Below the pieces are notes generated by a model. That model worked only from the letters and a program-made list of their open reading frames with translations. It was not told where the DNA came from and ran no database searches. From Actinomyces haliotis (lineage in GTDB: Bacteria; Actinomycetota; Actinomycetes; Actinomycetales; Actinomycetaceae): a stretch of 64,000 nucleotides of DNA. Numbering within the stretch: position 1 is the stretch's first letter; each line of letters begins with the position of its first letter. The position numbers were made by a program, and so were the translations under genes. The stretch spans positions 1-64,000 of the forward strand of contig NZ_JACWNA010000021.1 of assembly GCF_015355765.1 (NCBI RefSeq), given 5' to 3'. Below are positions 29,540 through 38,375 of this stretch, in pieces.

Positions 29540-30691
29540 TCAGCGGCCGATCATCTCGCTGATGACCCCGGACATGGCCTCGCGGTAGACCGCCGTCGTG
29601 AAACGCTCGGCGGCCTCACGCTGACCATCCGTGGCGAGCCGCGCCGCCAGGGCCGGGTCGGCGGCGATCCGCGCGAGTGCCGAGGCGAGCGCCTCAGCGT
29701 CCTCCGGGGGCACGAGCAGGCCCGTGACCTCGTCCGTGACGACCTCGGCGAGGCCCTGGACCCGTGAGGCGACGAGCGGTCGTGCCGCGTGCATCGCCTC
29801 GACGGCCGTGTTCCCGAAGGGCTCGGCCCTGGACGGGACGACGACGGCGTCGGCGGCCTCGAGGACCTGCCAGGTCGGGTGGACGTAGCCGAGGAGGTCG
29901 ACGTGCCCGGCGAGGTCCGGCTGGGTGGCCCGCTCACGCAGCTGCTCCTCGTACCACTCGTAGCCCGGGAAGATCGAGCCCGCGACCTGCAGCGAGGCGT
30001 CCACGCCGCGAGCGCGCAGGAGGGCGATCGCCTCGAGGAGGACGTCGACGCCCTTGCGGGGTGACAGGCGCCCGACCATCGCGACCCGGAAGTCGTCACC
30101 GGCGGTGCGCTCGCGCAGCGGGGCGAGCGGCTCCGGGGGAGCGGCGACCCCGTTGTGGACGACCTGCGTCCGCGAGGCCAGCACCGGCTGCGCCGCGAGG
30201 AGCGCGTCGCGGGCGGCGCCGGAGTTCGCGACGATCCGGTTCGCCGCGAGGAGCGGGGCGTTGAGGCCCGCGCGGATGACGAGCCGCTGGGTGTCCTCGG
30301 CCTCGTGCACGTGAGAGAGCACCGGGACGCCCGCGAGGCGGCCGGCGACGGGCCACCACGGGATCGTCACCGTGTTCGACAGCAGCAGGTCCGCCCCGCA
30401 CGCCCGGATGAGGCCCCGCAGGTAGGAGACCTCGCCGGGCGTCCGCATCGCGAGCCTTGCCAGCCCCTTCGGGGTGAGCAGCGTCTTGCGCAGGACGGTG
30501 AACGGCAGGACCGCCACCCTCGCACCCACGCCCTCGAGGACGGGGACGAGGGGACCGTCGAGCGGCAGCGCGACGTTGACGCGGTAGCCGGACTCGATGA
30601 GCCCGCTGATGGTCTCGACGAGCTGCCAGTCCGAGCCGTAGAGGTCGGGCGAGGGGTGGGCGACGAGGACGAGGGGGGAGGCGGCGCTCAT
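29540..30691 (-). CDS. Glycosyltransferase family 4 (GT-B)
   Basis: About 383 residues, two Rossmann-like domains. The N-terminal acceptor domain begins LVLVAHPSPDLYGSDWQL. The C-terminal donor domain carries VAMVGRLSPRKGVDVLLEA, VHPTWQVLEAADAVVVPS and AEPFGNTAVEAMHAARPLVAS (the EX7E-type motif). Cytosolic, probably membrane-associated, adding a sugar from a nucleotide donor to the growing lipid-linked unit; the sugar cannot be told. ATG overlaps the upstream glycosyltransferase stop by four bases (ATGA). Confidence 0.9.
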   Translation of the reverse strand: MSAASPLVLVAHPSPDLYGSDWQLVETISGLIESGYRVNVALPLDGPLVPVLEGVGARVAVLPFTVLRKTLLTPKGLARLAMRTPGEVSYLRGLIRACGADLLLSNTVTIPWWPVAGRLAGVPVLSHVHEAEDTQRLVIRAGLNAPLLAANRIVANSGAARDALLAAQPVLASRTQVVHNGVAAPPEPLAPLRERTAGDDFRVAMVGRLSPRKGVDVLLEAIALLRARGVDASLQVAGSIFPGYEWYEEQLRERATQPDLAGHVDLLGYVHPTWQVLEAADAVVVPSRAEPFGNTAVEAMHAARPLVASRVQGLAEVVTDEVTGLLVPPEDAEALASALARIAADPALAARLATDGQREAAERFTTAVYREAMSGVISEMIGR

Positions 30692-31860
30692 GCGGGGAAG
30701 GCCCCCGTCCGACGACCGGACGGACGGTGGCGGACAGGCCCCTCGAGGGCGAGCCGACGGCACAGCTCCTCGTAGCGGTCGGCCACCTCGTCCCAGTCGT
30801 AGAGCGCGGCGCGGTCGCGGGAGAGCCGGCCGCGGTCGACCTGGGCCACGGGGTCCGCCTCGGCGGACTCGACGAGGGCGCGCACGTCCTCGGCCGTGCT
30901 CCAGTACCGGCCGGCGTCTCCGAGGACCTCGCGGTTGAAGGAGACGTCGAAGGCGTCCACCGCCGCGCCGGCGCCGATCGCGCGCAGGAGGGACGGGTTC
31001 GTGCCGCCCACGGAGTGGCCGTGGTAGTAGACAAGGGCGTTGCCGTAGAGCTGGTCGAGCAGCTCCTGGTCCCACAGGCCCCCGACGAGGCGGACCCGGT
31101 CGTCCGCCAGGGCGTTGATCCGCTCCGTGTACTCGTTGCCGTAGGGGGCCGAGCCGACGACGACGAGCGGAAGACGGGCACCGGACCGGACGTAGCCGTC
31201 GACGACGACGTCGACGTGGTTCTCGATCTCGAAGCGGGCGACGACCAGGTGGAACCGGCCCGCGGCGAGGTCGAGCTCCTCGAGGCGGCTCGACTCCGCG
31301 TGGATCCGCAGGGCGCCGTAGGCGATGAGGTCGGTCGGTGCGTGGAACTCGTCCGCGTAGTAGTCGGCGATCCCCTGGGCGTCGGCGATGAGGGCGTCGG
31401 AGTAGCGCACGGCGACGGCCTCCGCCGCCCGGTAGTAGCTCTGGCCGGTCGGACCCCACTTGCCGCGGCGCCACTCGAGGCCGTCGACGTGCGTAGCCAC
31501 CGGGATCCTCGCCGCCCGCAGGACAGGCACGAAGGGGGAGTTGGCCGCGTTGAAGACGATGGCGCAGTCCGGGTGGACCCTCGGGAGGAGGTGCGCCACG
31601 GAGGCCGCCGTGTGCGAGAGCGTCTCCAGGCTGCGCTTCTTGACCGCGGGGAGCTCGACGACGCGCATGCCCTCGTGGACGCGGGGGAGCGGGCCCTCCT
31701 CGGGCGCGGGGTTGCGGGAGTAGACCAGGACCTGGTGACCCTTGGCGGCCAGGCGCTTGCCGACCTCCTCGATGGCGGTCTCGAAGCCGCCGTAGCGTGC
31801 GGGGACGCCGCGCGTCCCGATCATGGCGATGCGCAGGCGGTTCGGGTCGGGGACGGTCAT
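30688..31860 (-). CDS. GT-B glycosyltransferase with DUF1972 N terminus (rhamnosyltransferase-like)
   Basis: About 390 residues. The start MIGTRGVPARYGGFETAIEE is the hallmark of the DUF1972 glycosyltransferases, several of which act as rhamnosyltransferases in surface-polymer synthesis. The donor domain has GRFHLVVARFEIENHVDVVV and the GGTNPSLLRAIGAGAAVDAFD segment. ATG with AAAGG upstream; a TACCCT -10 box lies on the minus strand at 31907-31912, giving a 47-nt leader. First gene of the coupled pair with the GT4 gene. Confidence 0.9.
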   Translation of the reverse strand: MTVPDPNRLRIAMIGTRGVPARYGGFETAIEEVGKRLAAKGHQVLVYSRNPAPEEGPLPRVHEGMRVVELPAVKKRSLETLSHTAASVAHLLPRVHPDCAIVFNAANSPFVPVLRAARIPVATHVDGLEWRRGKWGPTGQSYYRAAEAVAVRYSDALIADAQGIADYYADEFHAPTDLIAYGALRIHAESSRLEELDLAAGRFHLVVARFEIENHVDVVVDGYVRSGARLPLVVVGSAPYGNEYTERINALADDRVRLVGGLWDQELLDQLYGNALVYYHGHSVGGTNPSLLRAIGAGAAVDAFDVSFNREVLGDAGRYWSTAEDVRALVESAEADPVAQVDRGRLSRDRAALYDWDEVADRYEELCRRLALEGPVRHRPSGRRTGAFPA

Positions 31861-31906
31861 CCACGTGCCTTTCGGTGTCGACAGGGGAGCAGAGGGTGCT
31901 CGGGCC

Positions 31907-31912
31907 AGGGTA
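31907..31912 (-). promoter_or_regulatory. Candidate -10 box (TACCCT) of the glycosyltransferase pair
   Basis: TACCCT on the minus strand, 46 bases before the ATG at 31860. Confidence 0.4.
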
Positions 31913-32082
31913 TCCGCTCGCCAACGGGGTCGGGCGCCTGTCGGGCCGAGACGCCGCGCCGCCGGCGCCGGTCACCCGCTCGAAGCGTCCACGGGCGCCG
32001 CATGCACCCGTGGGGGTGAGCCGGGCGCGGGGCTCTTCACCCGCTGGAGGTGAGTCCGGCGGGGGCTGTGTTCACCCTCGTC

Positions 32083-32130
32083 GTGACGCGTCCGAGACCG
32101 ACGTGATCCGGACGTGACCAATGCGGTGAC
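32083..32130. promoter_or_regulatory. GTGAY repeat cluster upstream of the broken PKD/LamG-family gene
   Basis: GTGAC at 32083, GTGAT at 32103, GTGAC at 32114 (11 bp from the previous one) and GTGAC at 32126, in the 450-bp intergenic region between the divergent glycosyltransferase and the pseudogene. The rest of that region holds nothing else I recognise. Confidence 0.45.
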
Positions 32131-32310
32131 GTGCGTCTCCGCGCAATCGCAGTGAGTGGATCGTTGTCGGTTCGTGATCCTCAGCAGAACCCTTGCGCCC
32201 CACACTTCCCTCCAGCTCACTTCCTCCAGCTCGAGTCCGCGTCCCCGCCCCGTGGGACGGGGGGGGGCACCTCACCCGGAGCCAGCTCACCCACCCCTTC
32301 TGGAGGATCC

Positions 32311-33290
32311 GTGAAGGTCACTCGTACCAGCCGCCACGGCCTGGCCGCCCTGGCGGCTGCGCCGCTCATCATCTCGTCGCTGGTCGTCGCCGCTCCAGCC
32401 TCTGCCTCGGCGTCGGCGTCAACGGCTGGCCGGGGGCCTCGAGCACCGGCAAGGTCCTCAACGGCGACGTCGACGACGCCGCGGTCTACCCGACCCAGCT
32501 GAGCGCCGAGCAGGTCGCCGCCCACTACAAGGCCGCCACCAAGACCGCCGTCACCCCCACGCCGGAGCCGACTGCCACCGACGCGCCCACGAGCGCCCCG
32601 AGCTCCTCTGCGACGCCGACTGACGCCGGCACCCCCGCCGTCGACGCGGGTGGCCAGGACGCGAGCGTCCGCGCCTCCGACTCCTTCGACCGCACCGGCG
32701 CCGGTGCCTGGGGCTATGCCGCGACGGGCGGTGCCTGGGCGGTCTCGCCGGCGACGCGATTCTCCGTGGCTGACGGCGCGGGCGTCATCGCCCTCGACAA
32801 GGCGGGCTCGACCTCGACGGCGACCCTGACGGGTGTCTCGTCCACCTCGACGACGGTCGACACGACGTACACGCTCTCCGAGGCGCAGACGGGTGGCGGT
32901 GTCTACACGACGGTCAACGCCCGGCAGACCGCCGTCGGCTCCTACGGGGTCAAGGTGCGCACCACCTCGACGGGCTCCCTCCTGGCGAGCCTCGTGAAGA
33001 AGGTCGGCTCGACGGAGACGGTCCTGGCCTCGAGCACGGTCAAGGGCTGGAGCGCGGGCGCGCCGGTCCACGTCTCGGTGACGGCCGACGGCACGGGGGA
33101 GACGAGCCTGGCTGCCTCTGTCTGGCTGGGTGACTCCGCTCCGGCCGCGCCGATGATGACCGCGACGGACGGCGCCGACGGGCTCCAGACGGCCGGCAGC
33201 ATCGGCATCACCGAGTACCTCTCCGGCGCCAGCACCTCGACGACCGGGGTCATGCGTCTCGACGAGCTCACGGCGACCAGCGCCGACTGA
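32311..33290 (+). pseudogene. Broken secreted LamG-type protein (internal deletion and frameshift)
   Basis: A GTG with TGGAGGAT upstream starts a signal peptide (KVTRTSRHGLAALAA...APASASASAS) very like that of the intact neighbour (KLSRTGRRGLVALVT). About 33 codons in, at 32404-32420, the sequence jumps to the end of a LamG domain (LGVGVNGWPG, then VYPTQLSAEQVAAHY), but in another frame, so the signal-peptide frame ends at 32502. The second frame then runs through a Pro/Thr/Ser linker and a 200-residue C-terminal domain that matches residues 1046-1255 of the neighbour (DSF-R, GVIALDKAGSTSTA, GLQTAGSIG). The junction lies in a CTCGGCGTCGGCGTC-like string, which suggests a deletion at short homology that removed the propeller and most of LamG. 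Confidence 0.85.
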
Positions 33291-33327
33291 GGTGGTCCCT
33301 GCAGCGCGAGACTCGACGCGGTCCCCA

Positions 33328-33363
33328 GGCGGGCGGGGCGGGCACCAGCCCGTCCCGCCCGCC
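33328..33363 (+). terminator. Terminator after the pseudogene
   Basis: 16-bp stem with one G-U pair (33328-33343 and 33348-33363), ACCA loop. Confidence 0.7.
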
Positions 33364-33461
33364 GCGCTCGTGCTGTCCCGTCGGCGTCACCCGGGTGACC
33401 TGCTCGGGTGGTCGAGGTCCCCACCGGGTGAAGCCCGGGCGTCGCCACCTCACCCTTCGGC

Positions 33462-33497
33462 GTGACCTCGTCGTGACAACGGTGACGCGTTCGTGAC
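33462..33497. promoter_or_regulatory. Four GTGAC repeats upstream of the large PKD protein gene
   Basis: GTGAC at 33462, 33473, 33482 and 33493. The first two and last two are each exactly 11 bp apart (GTGAC-N6-GTGAC). They lie 174-209 bases before the start codon. The remaining bases up to 33670 hold no gene. Confidence 0.55.
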
Positions 33498-33670
33498 CCT
33501 TGCTGTTAGGCACGTCCCACACCGGCCGCAGGGACCTCGCAAGGCGGTCATCGTTGCCCGGCCGTTACCTGAGGGCTCCTGAGGGAGCCGGATACTCGGT
33601 CGCGTCAATCCCTGGTCGGTGCGCCCTGTCGCCGCCTCGTTCCCCCTAGTACTCCACGATCGGAGGACCC

Positions 33671-36600
33671 GTGAAGCTCTCTCGTACCGGCCGTCGCGGC
33701 CTGGTCGCCCTCGTCACCGTGCCCGTCGTGGCCGCGTCCCTCTTCGCTCCGGTGGCGGCCTCCGCCTCCCAGGTCGACGACGCCAGCGGCCGCCTTCAGA
33801 CCGACTACACGGCCAAGCCCCTGCCGACGGTTCAGGTGGACGGTGTGGTGTGGGACCAGCTGGTCGTCGGTGACGTGGTGTACGTGACGGGTCAGTTCAC
33901 GTCGGCGCGTCCGGCTGGTGCGAAGGCCGGCGTAGATGAGACGCCGCGGTCGAACATCCTGGCGTACGACCTCAACACGGGCGAGCTCATCGAGGACTTC
34001 GCTCCGGTCCTCAACAACACCGGCCGCTCGCTGGCGGTTTCGGACGACGGCAAGACGCTGTACGTGGGCGGCTCCTTCGACAAGGTCGACGGGGCCTGGC
34101 ACGGCCGCCTCGCCGCCTTCGACCTCACCAAGGGCCACGGTCAGCTCATCAGCTCCTTCAAGCCGATGTTCTCCACCACCGTCAACGCGATCGACGTCCA
34201 CGGGAGCACGGTGTACGCCGGCGGCGCTTTCTCGACCGTCAACGGTGTGGCGCGGGCCGAGCTGGCCGCCGTCTCCGCGGACAGGGGCACGCTGCTGGAC
34301 TGGACGGCCTCCGCCGCCGGCACCAACTCGCAGGTCTACGCCCTCAAGGTCTCCCCGGACGGGTCCAAGGTGGTCGTGGGCGGCTCCTTCCAGACGCTCA
34401 ACGGCTCGTCGAACCCGGGCTACGGCCTGGCCATGCTCGACGCCTCCACCGGAGCCATGCTCTCCACGCCCGTCGACTCGACCGTGCGGGTCGCCGGCAA
34501 CTACGGCGCCATCCGCGACATCGAGGTCGACGACTCCGGCTTCTACGGAGCCGCCTACTCCCAGTCCGTCAGCCAGGCCAACCTTGAGGGCACCTTCAAG
34601 GCCGACTGGGACGGCAACCTCACCTGGGTCGAGCCCTGCCACGGCGACTCCTACGGAATCTACCCCGACGGTGACCAGGTCTACGTCGCCGACCACGCCC
34701 ACTCCTGCCAGACCATCGGCGGCTTCTCCGACTACACGTGGAAGACCGACTCGGGCACGACGCTGACGAAGTACTACCGCGGGCTCGCCTTCACCAACAG
34801 CCCCGACGTCACCATCTCCAGCACCGGCACCAACGGCTACAAGGACTGGTCCGGCTACAAGAGCCCCGAGCTCCTCGACTGGTACCCCGACCTCACCGCC
34901 GGCACCTTCACCGGCATGAACCAGGCCGCCTACAACGTCACCGGCACCGACGACTACCTCCTCATGGCCGGTGAGTTCACGCAGGCCGGCGGCAAGACCC
35001 AGCAGGGCCTCGTCCGCTACGCCAAGCGCACGGCCACGACCTCCGAGGCCCCCGAAGGCACCGGCGACGACCTCAAGCTCACCGCGAGCTCCTACGTCAA
35101 CGGCCTCGTCAGCATCTCCTACCAGCCCACCTGGGACCGCGACGACACCTCGCTCACCTACAAGCTCTACCGCGACGACCAGACAGCGCCCGTCGACGAG
35201 CGCACCATCTCCTCGCGCCACTGGGAGCTGCAGGCGCAGAGCCTCACCGACAAGGGCGTCTCCGACGGCACCCACACGTACCACCTCGTCGTCACCGACG
35301 CCGAGGGCAACTCGGTCGACGCGACCACGACCGTCGAGGTCGGCAGCGGCTCGACCCTGAGCCCCTACGACACCCGCTCCGTCGAGCTCGGCGCCACGCA
35401 CCTGTGGACCTTCGACGAGACCAGCGGCTCCACCCTCAAGGACCTCGTCGGCGGCGACGACATGACCACCGCCTCCGGCGTCTCGCTCGGCCAGTCCGGC
35501 GTCCGCTCCGGCTCCTCCGCCGTCGGCCTCAACGGCCTCAGCACCGGCACCGCCACCGCCGCCTCCTCCGACGGTGACATCCAGACCTTCACGGTCGAGA
35601 CCTGGATCAAGACCGACTCGTCCTGGGGCGGCCCCATCGTCGGCTACAAGAACGGCAGCTCCCTCGACCGCCTCCTCTACATGGACTCCGCCGGCCGCGT
35701 GCGCTTCGGCGTCTACCCGGGCACGGTCAAGGCCCTCTCCTCCGGGACCGGGTACAACGACGGCCAGTGGCACCTCGTCACCGCCACGCTCGGCAAGGGC
35801 GGGACCGCGCTCTACGTCGACGGCAAGAAGGTCGCCGCGGACTCCAGCGCCACCGCCGCCCAGTCCTTCAGCGGCTACTGGACGCTCGGCGTCGGCACCA
35901 CCTCGGGCTGGCCCGGCTCCGTGTACGACCGCTCCCTCGAGGGCTCCGTCGACGGTGTCACCGTCTACCCGAGCCAGCTCACCGACCAGCAGGTCTCCGA
36001 CCACTACGGCTTGAGCACCAACCAGGCCCCGACGGCTTCCTTCAGCGCCTCGACCTCCGACCTCACCGCCGACGTCGACGCCTCCGCGTCCGCCGACGCG
36101 GACGGCTCCATCGCCTCCTACGCGTGGGACTTCGGCGACGGCAGCACGGGCACCGGCAAGACCGCCTCGCATACCTACGCCGAGGCCGGCACCTACACGG
36201 TCGCCCTCACCGTCACCGACGACAAGGGCACGACGACCCGCACCACCTCCAAGGTCACGGTCGCGGCGCCGGTCGCCGCCAACCATGCCCCGGAGGCTGC
36301 CTTCACCGCCACGGTGAGCAGCCTCACCGCCGACGTCGACGCCTCCGACTCCGTCGACCCCGACGGGTCCATCGCCTCCTACGCCTGGGACTTCGGCGAC
36401 GGCAGCACGGGCACGGGCAAGGCCGCCTCGCACACCTACGCCGAGGCCGGCACCCACACGGTGACCCTCACCGTCACCGACGACCAGGGCCTCAGCTCCC
36501 AGACGACCCAGGAGGTCACGACCAGCGAACCGGTCGCGGCCAACCAGGCCCCGACCGCCTCCTTCTCCGCCCAGACCTCGGACCTCGACGTGGCCCTGGA

Positions 36601-37438
36601 CGCCAACGCGTCCTCCGACCCCGACGGCTCCATCGCCTCCTACGCGTGGGACTTCGGCGACGGCACGACCGGCGAGGGCACCTCCGTCACGCACTCCTAC
36701 AAGGAGGCCGGCACGTACACCGTGACCCTCACCGTCACGGACGACAAGGGCGCCACCGCTGAGACGACCCAGTCCGTCGTCGTCGCCGCCCCCGCCGTCG
36801 CCGACGGCGTCCTCGCCAAGGACTCCTTCGCCCGCGACGTCCCGGCCGGCTGGGGTGACGCCGAGCGCGGCGGCTCCTGGACCGTCGCACCGCAGTCCCG
36901 GTTCTCCGTCGCCAACGGCCAGGCCGTCATCGCCCTCAACAAGGCCGGCTCCACGTCGACCGCGGCCCTCAAGTCCGTCTCCTCCGACGCCACCGAGGTC
37001 CTCGCCTCGTACACGATGACCGAGGCCCCGACGGGCGGCGGCGTCTACACCTCCGTCGTCGGCCGCCAGACCGGCACGGGCAGCTACAACGTCCGCGTCC
37101 GCACCGCCTCCGACGGTTCGCTCGTCGCCTCCCTCACCGCCATCAGCGGCGGCAAGGAGACGATCCTCGCCGCCAAGCGCCTGACCGGCACCTGGACCCC
37201 CGGCACGCCGATCAACGTCCGCTTCCAGGCCGTCGGCACCTCGCCGACGACCCTCCAGGCCAAGGTCTGGACCGGCGACACCGAGCCCGACGCGTGGACC
37301 CTCACCGCGACCGACTCCACGGACGGCCTGCAGACCGCCGGCTCGATCGGACTGAGCGCCTACACGTCCGGGTCCTCGACGTCGACGACCGGAGCCCTCG
37401 AGCTGCTCTCCCTGAGCGCCTCCTCCGTCATCGAGTGA
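33671..37438 (+). CDS. Large secreted beta-propeller / LamG / PKD-repeat protein
   Basis: About 1,255 residues with a GTG start and a CGGAGGA ribosome site. Order of parts: signal peptide (core ALVTVPVVAASLFAPVAASA), a beta-propeller-like region with repeated units such as KTLYVGGSFDKVDG, STVYAGGAFSTVNG and KVVVGGSFQTLNG (about 40-455), a fibronectin-III-like segment (about 470-560), a LamG/concanavalin-like domain (about 575-778), three PKD domains of 87 residues each (about 784-1041, core YAWDFGDGSTGTGK) and a C-terminal domain (1046-1255). No LPXTG or membrane anchor is visible, so it is released or bound non-covalently. A glycan-binding role is likely from LamG and PKD, but the ligand is unknown. 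Paralogous to the broken gene upstream. Confidence 0.88.
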   Translation: MKLSRTGRRGLVALVTVPVVAASLFAPVAASASQVDDASGRLQTDYTAKPLPTVQVDGVVWDQLVVGDVVYVTGQFTSARPAGAKAGVDETPRSNILAYDLNTGELIEDFAPVLNNTGRSLAVSDDGKTLYVGGSFDKVDGAWHGRLAAFDLTKGHGQLISSFKPMFSTTVNAIDVHGSTVYAGGAFSTVNGVARAELAAVSADRGTLLDWTASAAGTNSQVYALKVSPDGSKVVVGGSFQTLNGSSNPGYGLAMLDASTGAMLSTPVDSTVRVAGNYGAIRDIEVDDSGFYGAAYSQSVSQANLEGTFKADWDGNLTWVEPCHGDSYGIYPDGDQVYVADHAHSCQTIGGFSDYTWKTDSGTTLTKYYRGLAFTNSPDVTISSTGTNGYKDWSGYKSPELLDWYPDLTAGTFTGMNQAAYNVTGTDDYLLMAGEFTQAGGKTQQGLVRYAKRTATTSEAPEGTGDDLKLTASSYVNGLVSISYQPTWDRDDTSLTYKLYRDDQTAPVDERTISSRHWELQAQSLTDKGVSDGTHTYHLVVTDAEGNSVDATTTVEVGSGSTLSPYDTRSVELGATHLWTFDETSGSTLKDLVGGDDMTTASGVSLGQSGVRSGSSAVGLNGLSTGTATAASSDGDIQTFTVETWIKTDSSWGGPIVGYKNGSSLDRLLYMDSAGRVRFGVYPGTVKALSSGTGYNDGQWHLVTATLGKGGTALYVDGKKVAADSSATAAQSFSGYWTLGVGTTSGWPGSVYDRSLEGSVDGVTVYPSQLTDQQVSDHYGLSTNQAPTASFSASTSDLTADVDASASADADGSIASYAWDFGDGSTGTGKTASHTYAEAGTYTVALTVTDDKGTTTRTTSKVTVAAPVAANHAPEAAFTATVSSLTADVDASDSVDPDGSIASYAWDFGDGSTGTGKAASHTYAEAGTHTVTLTVTDDQGLSSQTTQEVTTSEPVAANQAPTASFSAQTSDLDVALDANASSDPDGSIASYAWDFGDGTTGEGTSVTHSYKEAGTYTVTLTVTDDKGATAETTQSVVVAAPAVADGVLAKDSFARDVPAGWGDAERGGSWTVAPQSRFSVANGQAVIALNKAGSTSTAALKSVSSDATEVLASYTMTEAPTGGGVYTSVVGRQTGTGSYNVRVRTASDGSLVASLTAISGGKETILAAKRLTGTWTPGTPINVRFQAVGTSPTTLQAKVWTGDTEPDAWTLTATDSTDGLQTAGSIGLSAYTSGSSTSTTGALELLSLSASSVIE
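36022..36800 (+). repeat. Three tandem PKD-encoding repeats of 261 bp
   Basis: The GACGGSTCCATCGCCTCCTA landmark occurs at 36101, 36362 and 36623, an exact 261-bp (87-residue) period. Units 1 and 2 are nearly identical over the central 100 bases; unit 3 is more diverged. Confidence 0.85.
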
Positions 37439-37445
37439 CCCCACC

Positions 37446-37495
37446 CGCCGCGGGGCCCGCCGAGCCGTGATCCACGGCCGACGGGCCCCGCGGCG
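37446..37495 (+). terminator. Terminator after the PKD protein gene
   Basis: Perfect 14-bp stem (37446-37459 and 37482-37495) with a 22-nt loop. Confidence 0.6.
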
Positions 37496-37599
37496 CACCC
37501 GCCCGACGCACCGCGACGGGCTCGCAGAGCCGCGCAACGCGCGCGGCAGAATGGCACCGGTCCGCGTCCTCGCGCGGACCGACCCGGAAGGAAGACCAC

Positions 37600-38295
37600 A
37601 TGACCCTGTCCACCACCGCGCGTCGCACCGCCGCCGGCCTCGGCGTCGTCCTGCTCGCCCTCGGCGCGGGAGCGTGCTCCTCCGACTCGGGCTCCAGCGC
37701 GAGCGCCAGCTCCTCCGCGACGGCCGCCTCAGCGGGGGTCACCGCCTCGGACCGGGCCGGAGACGGCGCCACGCTGGCGCCCGTGCCGACCCCGACCGTC
37801 ACCGTGACCGCCGGATCGACCGCCGCGCCCTCCGCCGCCGTGGCCGCCCCCTCAGACGGCGCCAGCCTCGTGCCCGGCCAGGCCGGCTACACCCAGCCCG
37901 AGTCGACCCCCGTCGCCCTCGACAAGGACCAGACCGCCGGTGACGTCAAGGTCACCCTCGGCAGGATCATCTCCACCAAGGGGGTCGCGAACGGGCCCGG
38001 CGAGGTCTCCGGCCCGGCCCTCGTCGTCACCGTCACGCTGGAGAACACCGGCTCGAAGGACGTCGACCTCGCCGCCGCCTCCGTCACCCTGTCCTACGGG
38101 AAGGACCAGACCCCGGCCACCACCTTCGCGAGCATGGACGAGGCGAAGAGCGTCCCTGCCACCGTCGCGGCCGGGAAGTCGGTCACGGGCTCCTACGTGT
38201 TCGCGGTGCCGAGCGACGAGCAGGACGACGTGACCGTCGACGTCGTCGTGACGACCGACCAGCCAGTCGCCGTCTTCCACGGCTCGGCCTCCTGA
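37600..38295 (+). CDS. Lipoprotein with DUF4352-like domain
   Basis: About 231 residues. Signal peptide with lipobox LGAGAC (Cys at about residue 26), a Ser/Ala/Thr-rich spacer of about 70 residues and an immunoglobulin-like domain (VKVTLGRIIST...ALVVTVTLENTGSKDVDLAAASVTLSYG...GSYVFAVPS) like DUF4352/telokin-like proteins. Expected to be lipid-anchored on the outer face of the membrane. Function unknown; its place in the glycan locus hints at a role in the envelope. ATG with GGAAGGAAG upstream. Confidence 0.85.
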   Translation: MTLSTTARRTAAGLGVVLLALGAGACSSDSGSSASASSSATAASAGVTASDRAGDGATLAPVPTPTVTVTAGSTAAPSAAVAAPSDGASLVPGQAGYTQPESTPVALDKDQTAGDVKVTLGRIISTKGVANGPGEVSGPALVVTVTLENTGSKDVDLAAASVTLSYGKDQTPATTFASMDEAKSVPATVAAGKSVTGSYVFAVPSDEQDDVTVDVVVTTDQPVAVFHGSAS

Positions 38296-38313
38296 CGGAG
38301 GCGGCTCCGAGCA

Positions 38314-38359
38314 CACGAGGAGGGGGTGAGCAGCGCGCGCTGCTCACCCCCTCCTCGTG
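38314..38359. terminator. Strong bidirectional terminator
   Basis: Perfect 22-bp inverted repeat (38314-38335 and 38338-38359) between the convergent lipoprotein and Wzz-like genes. Confidence 0.85.
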
Positions 38360-38375
38360 TCCGGGAGACCGGGTG

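Noticed and set aside
32193-32403. Start of the second LamG frame at 32193 as a real N terminus
   Set aside because: No ribosome site or signal peptide; the true leader and GTG at 32311 are in another frame, which supports a broken gene.
33605-37537. 1,310-codon open frame on the minus strand
   Set aside because: Antisense shadow of the PKD protein gene; Gly/Val/Arg-rich low-complexity product typical of the opposite strand of GC-rich genes.
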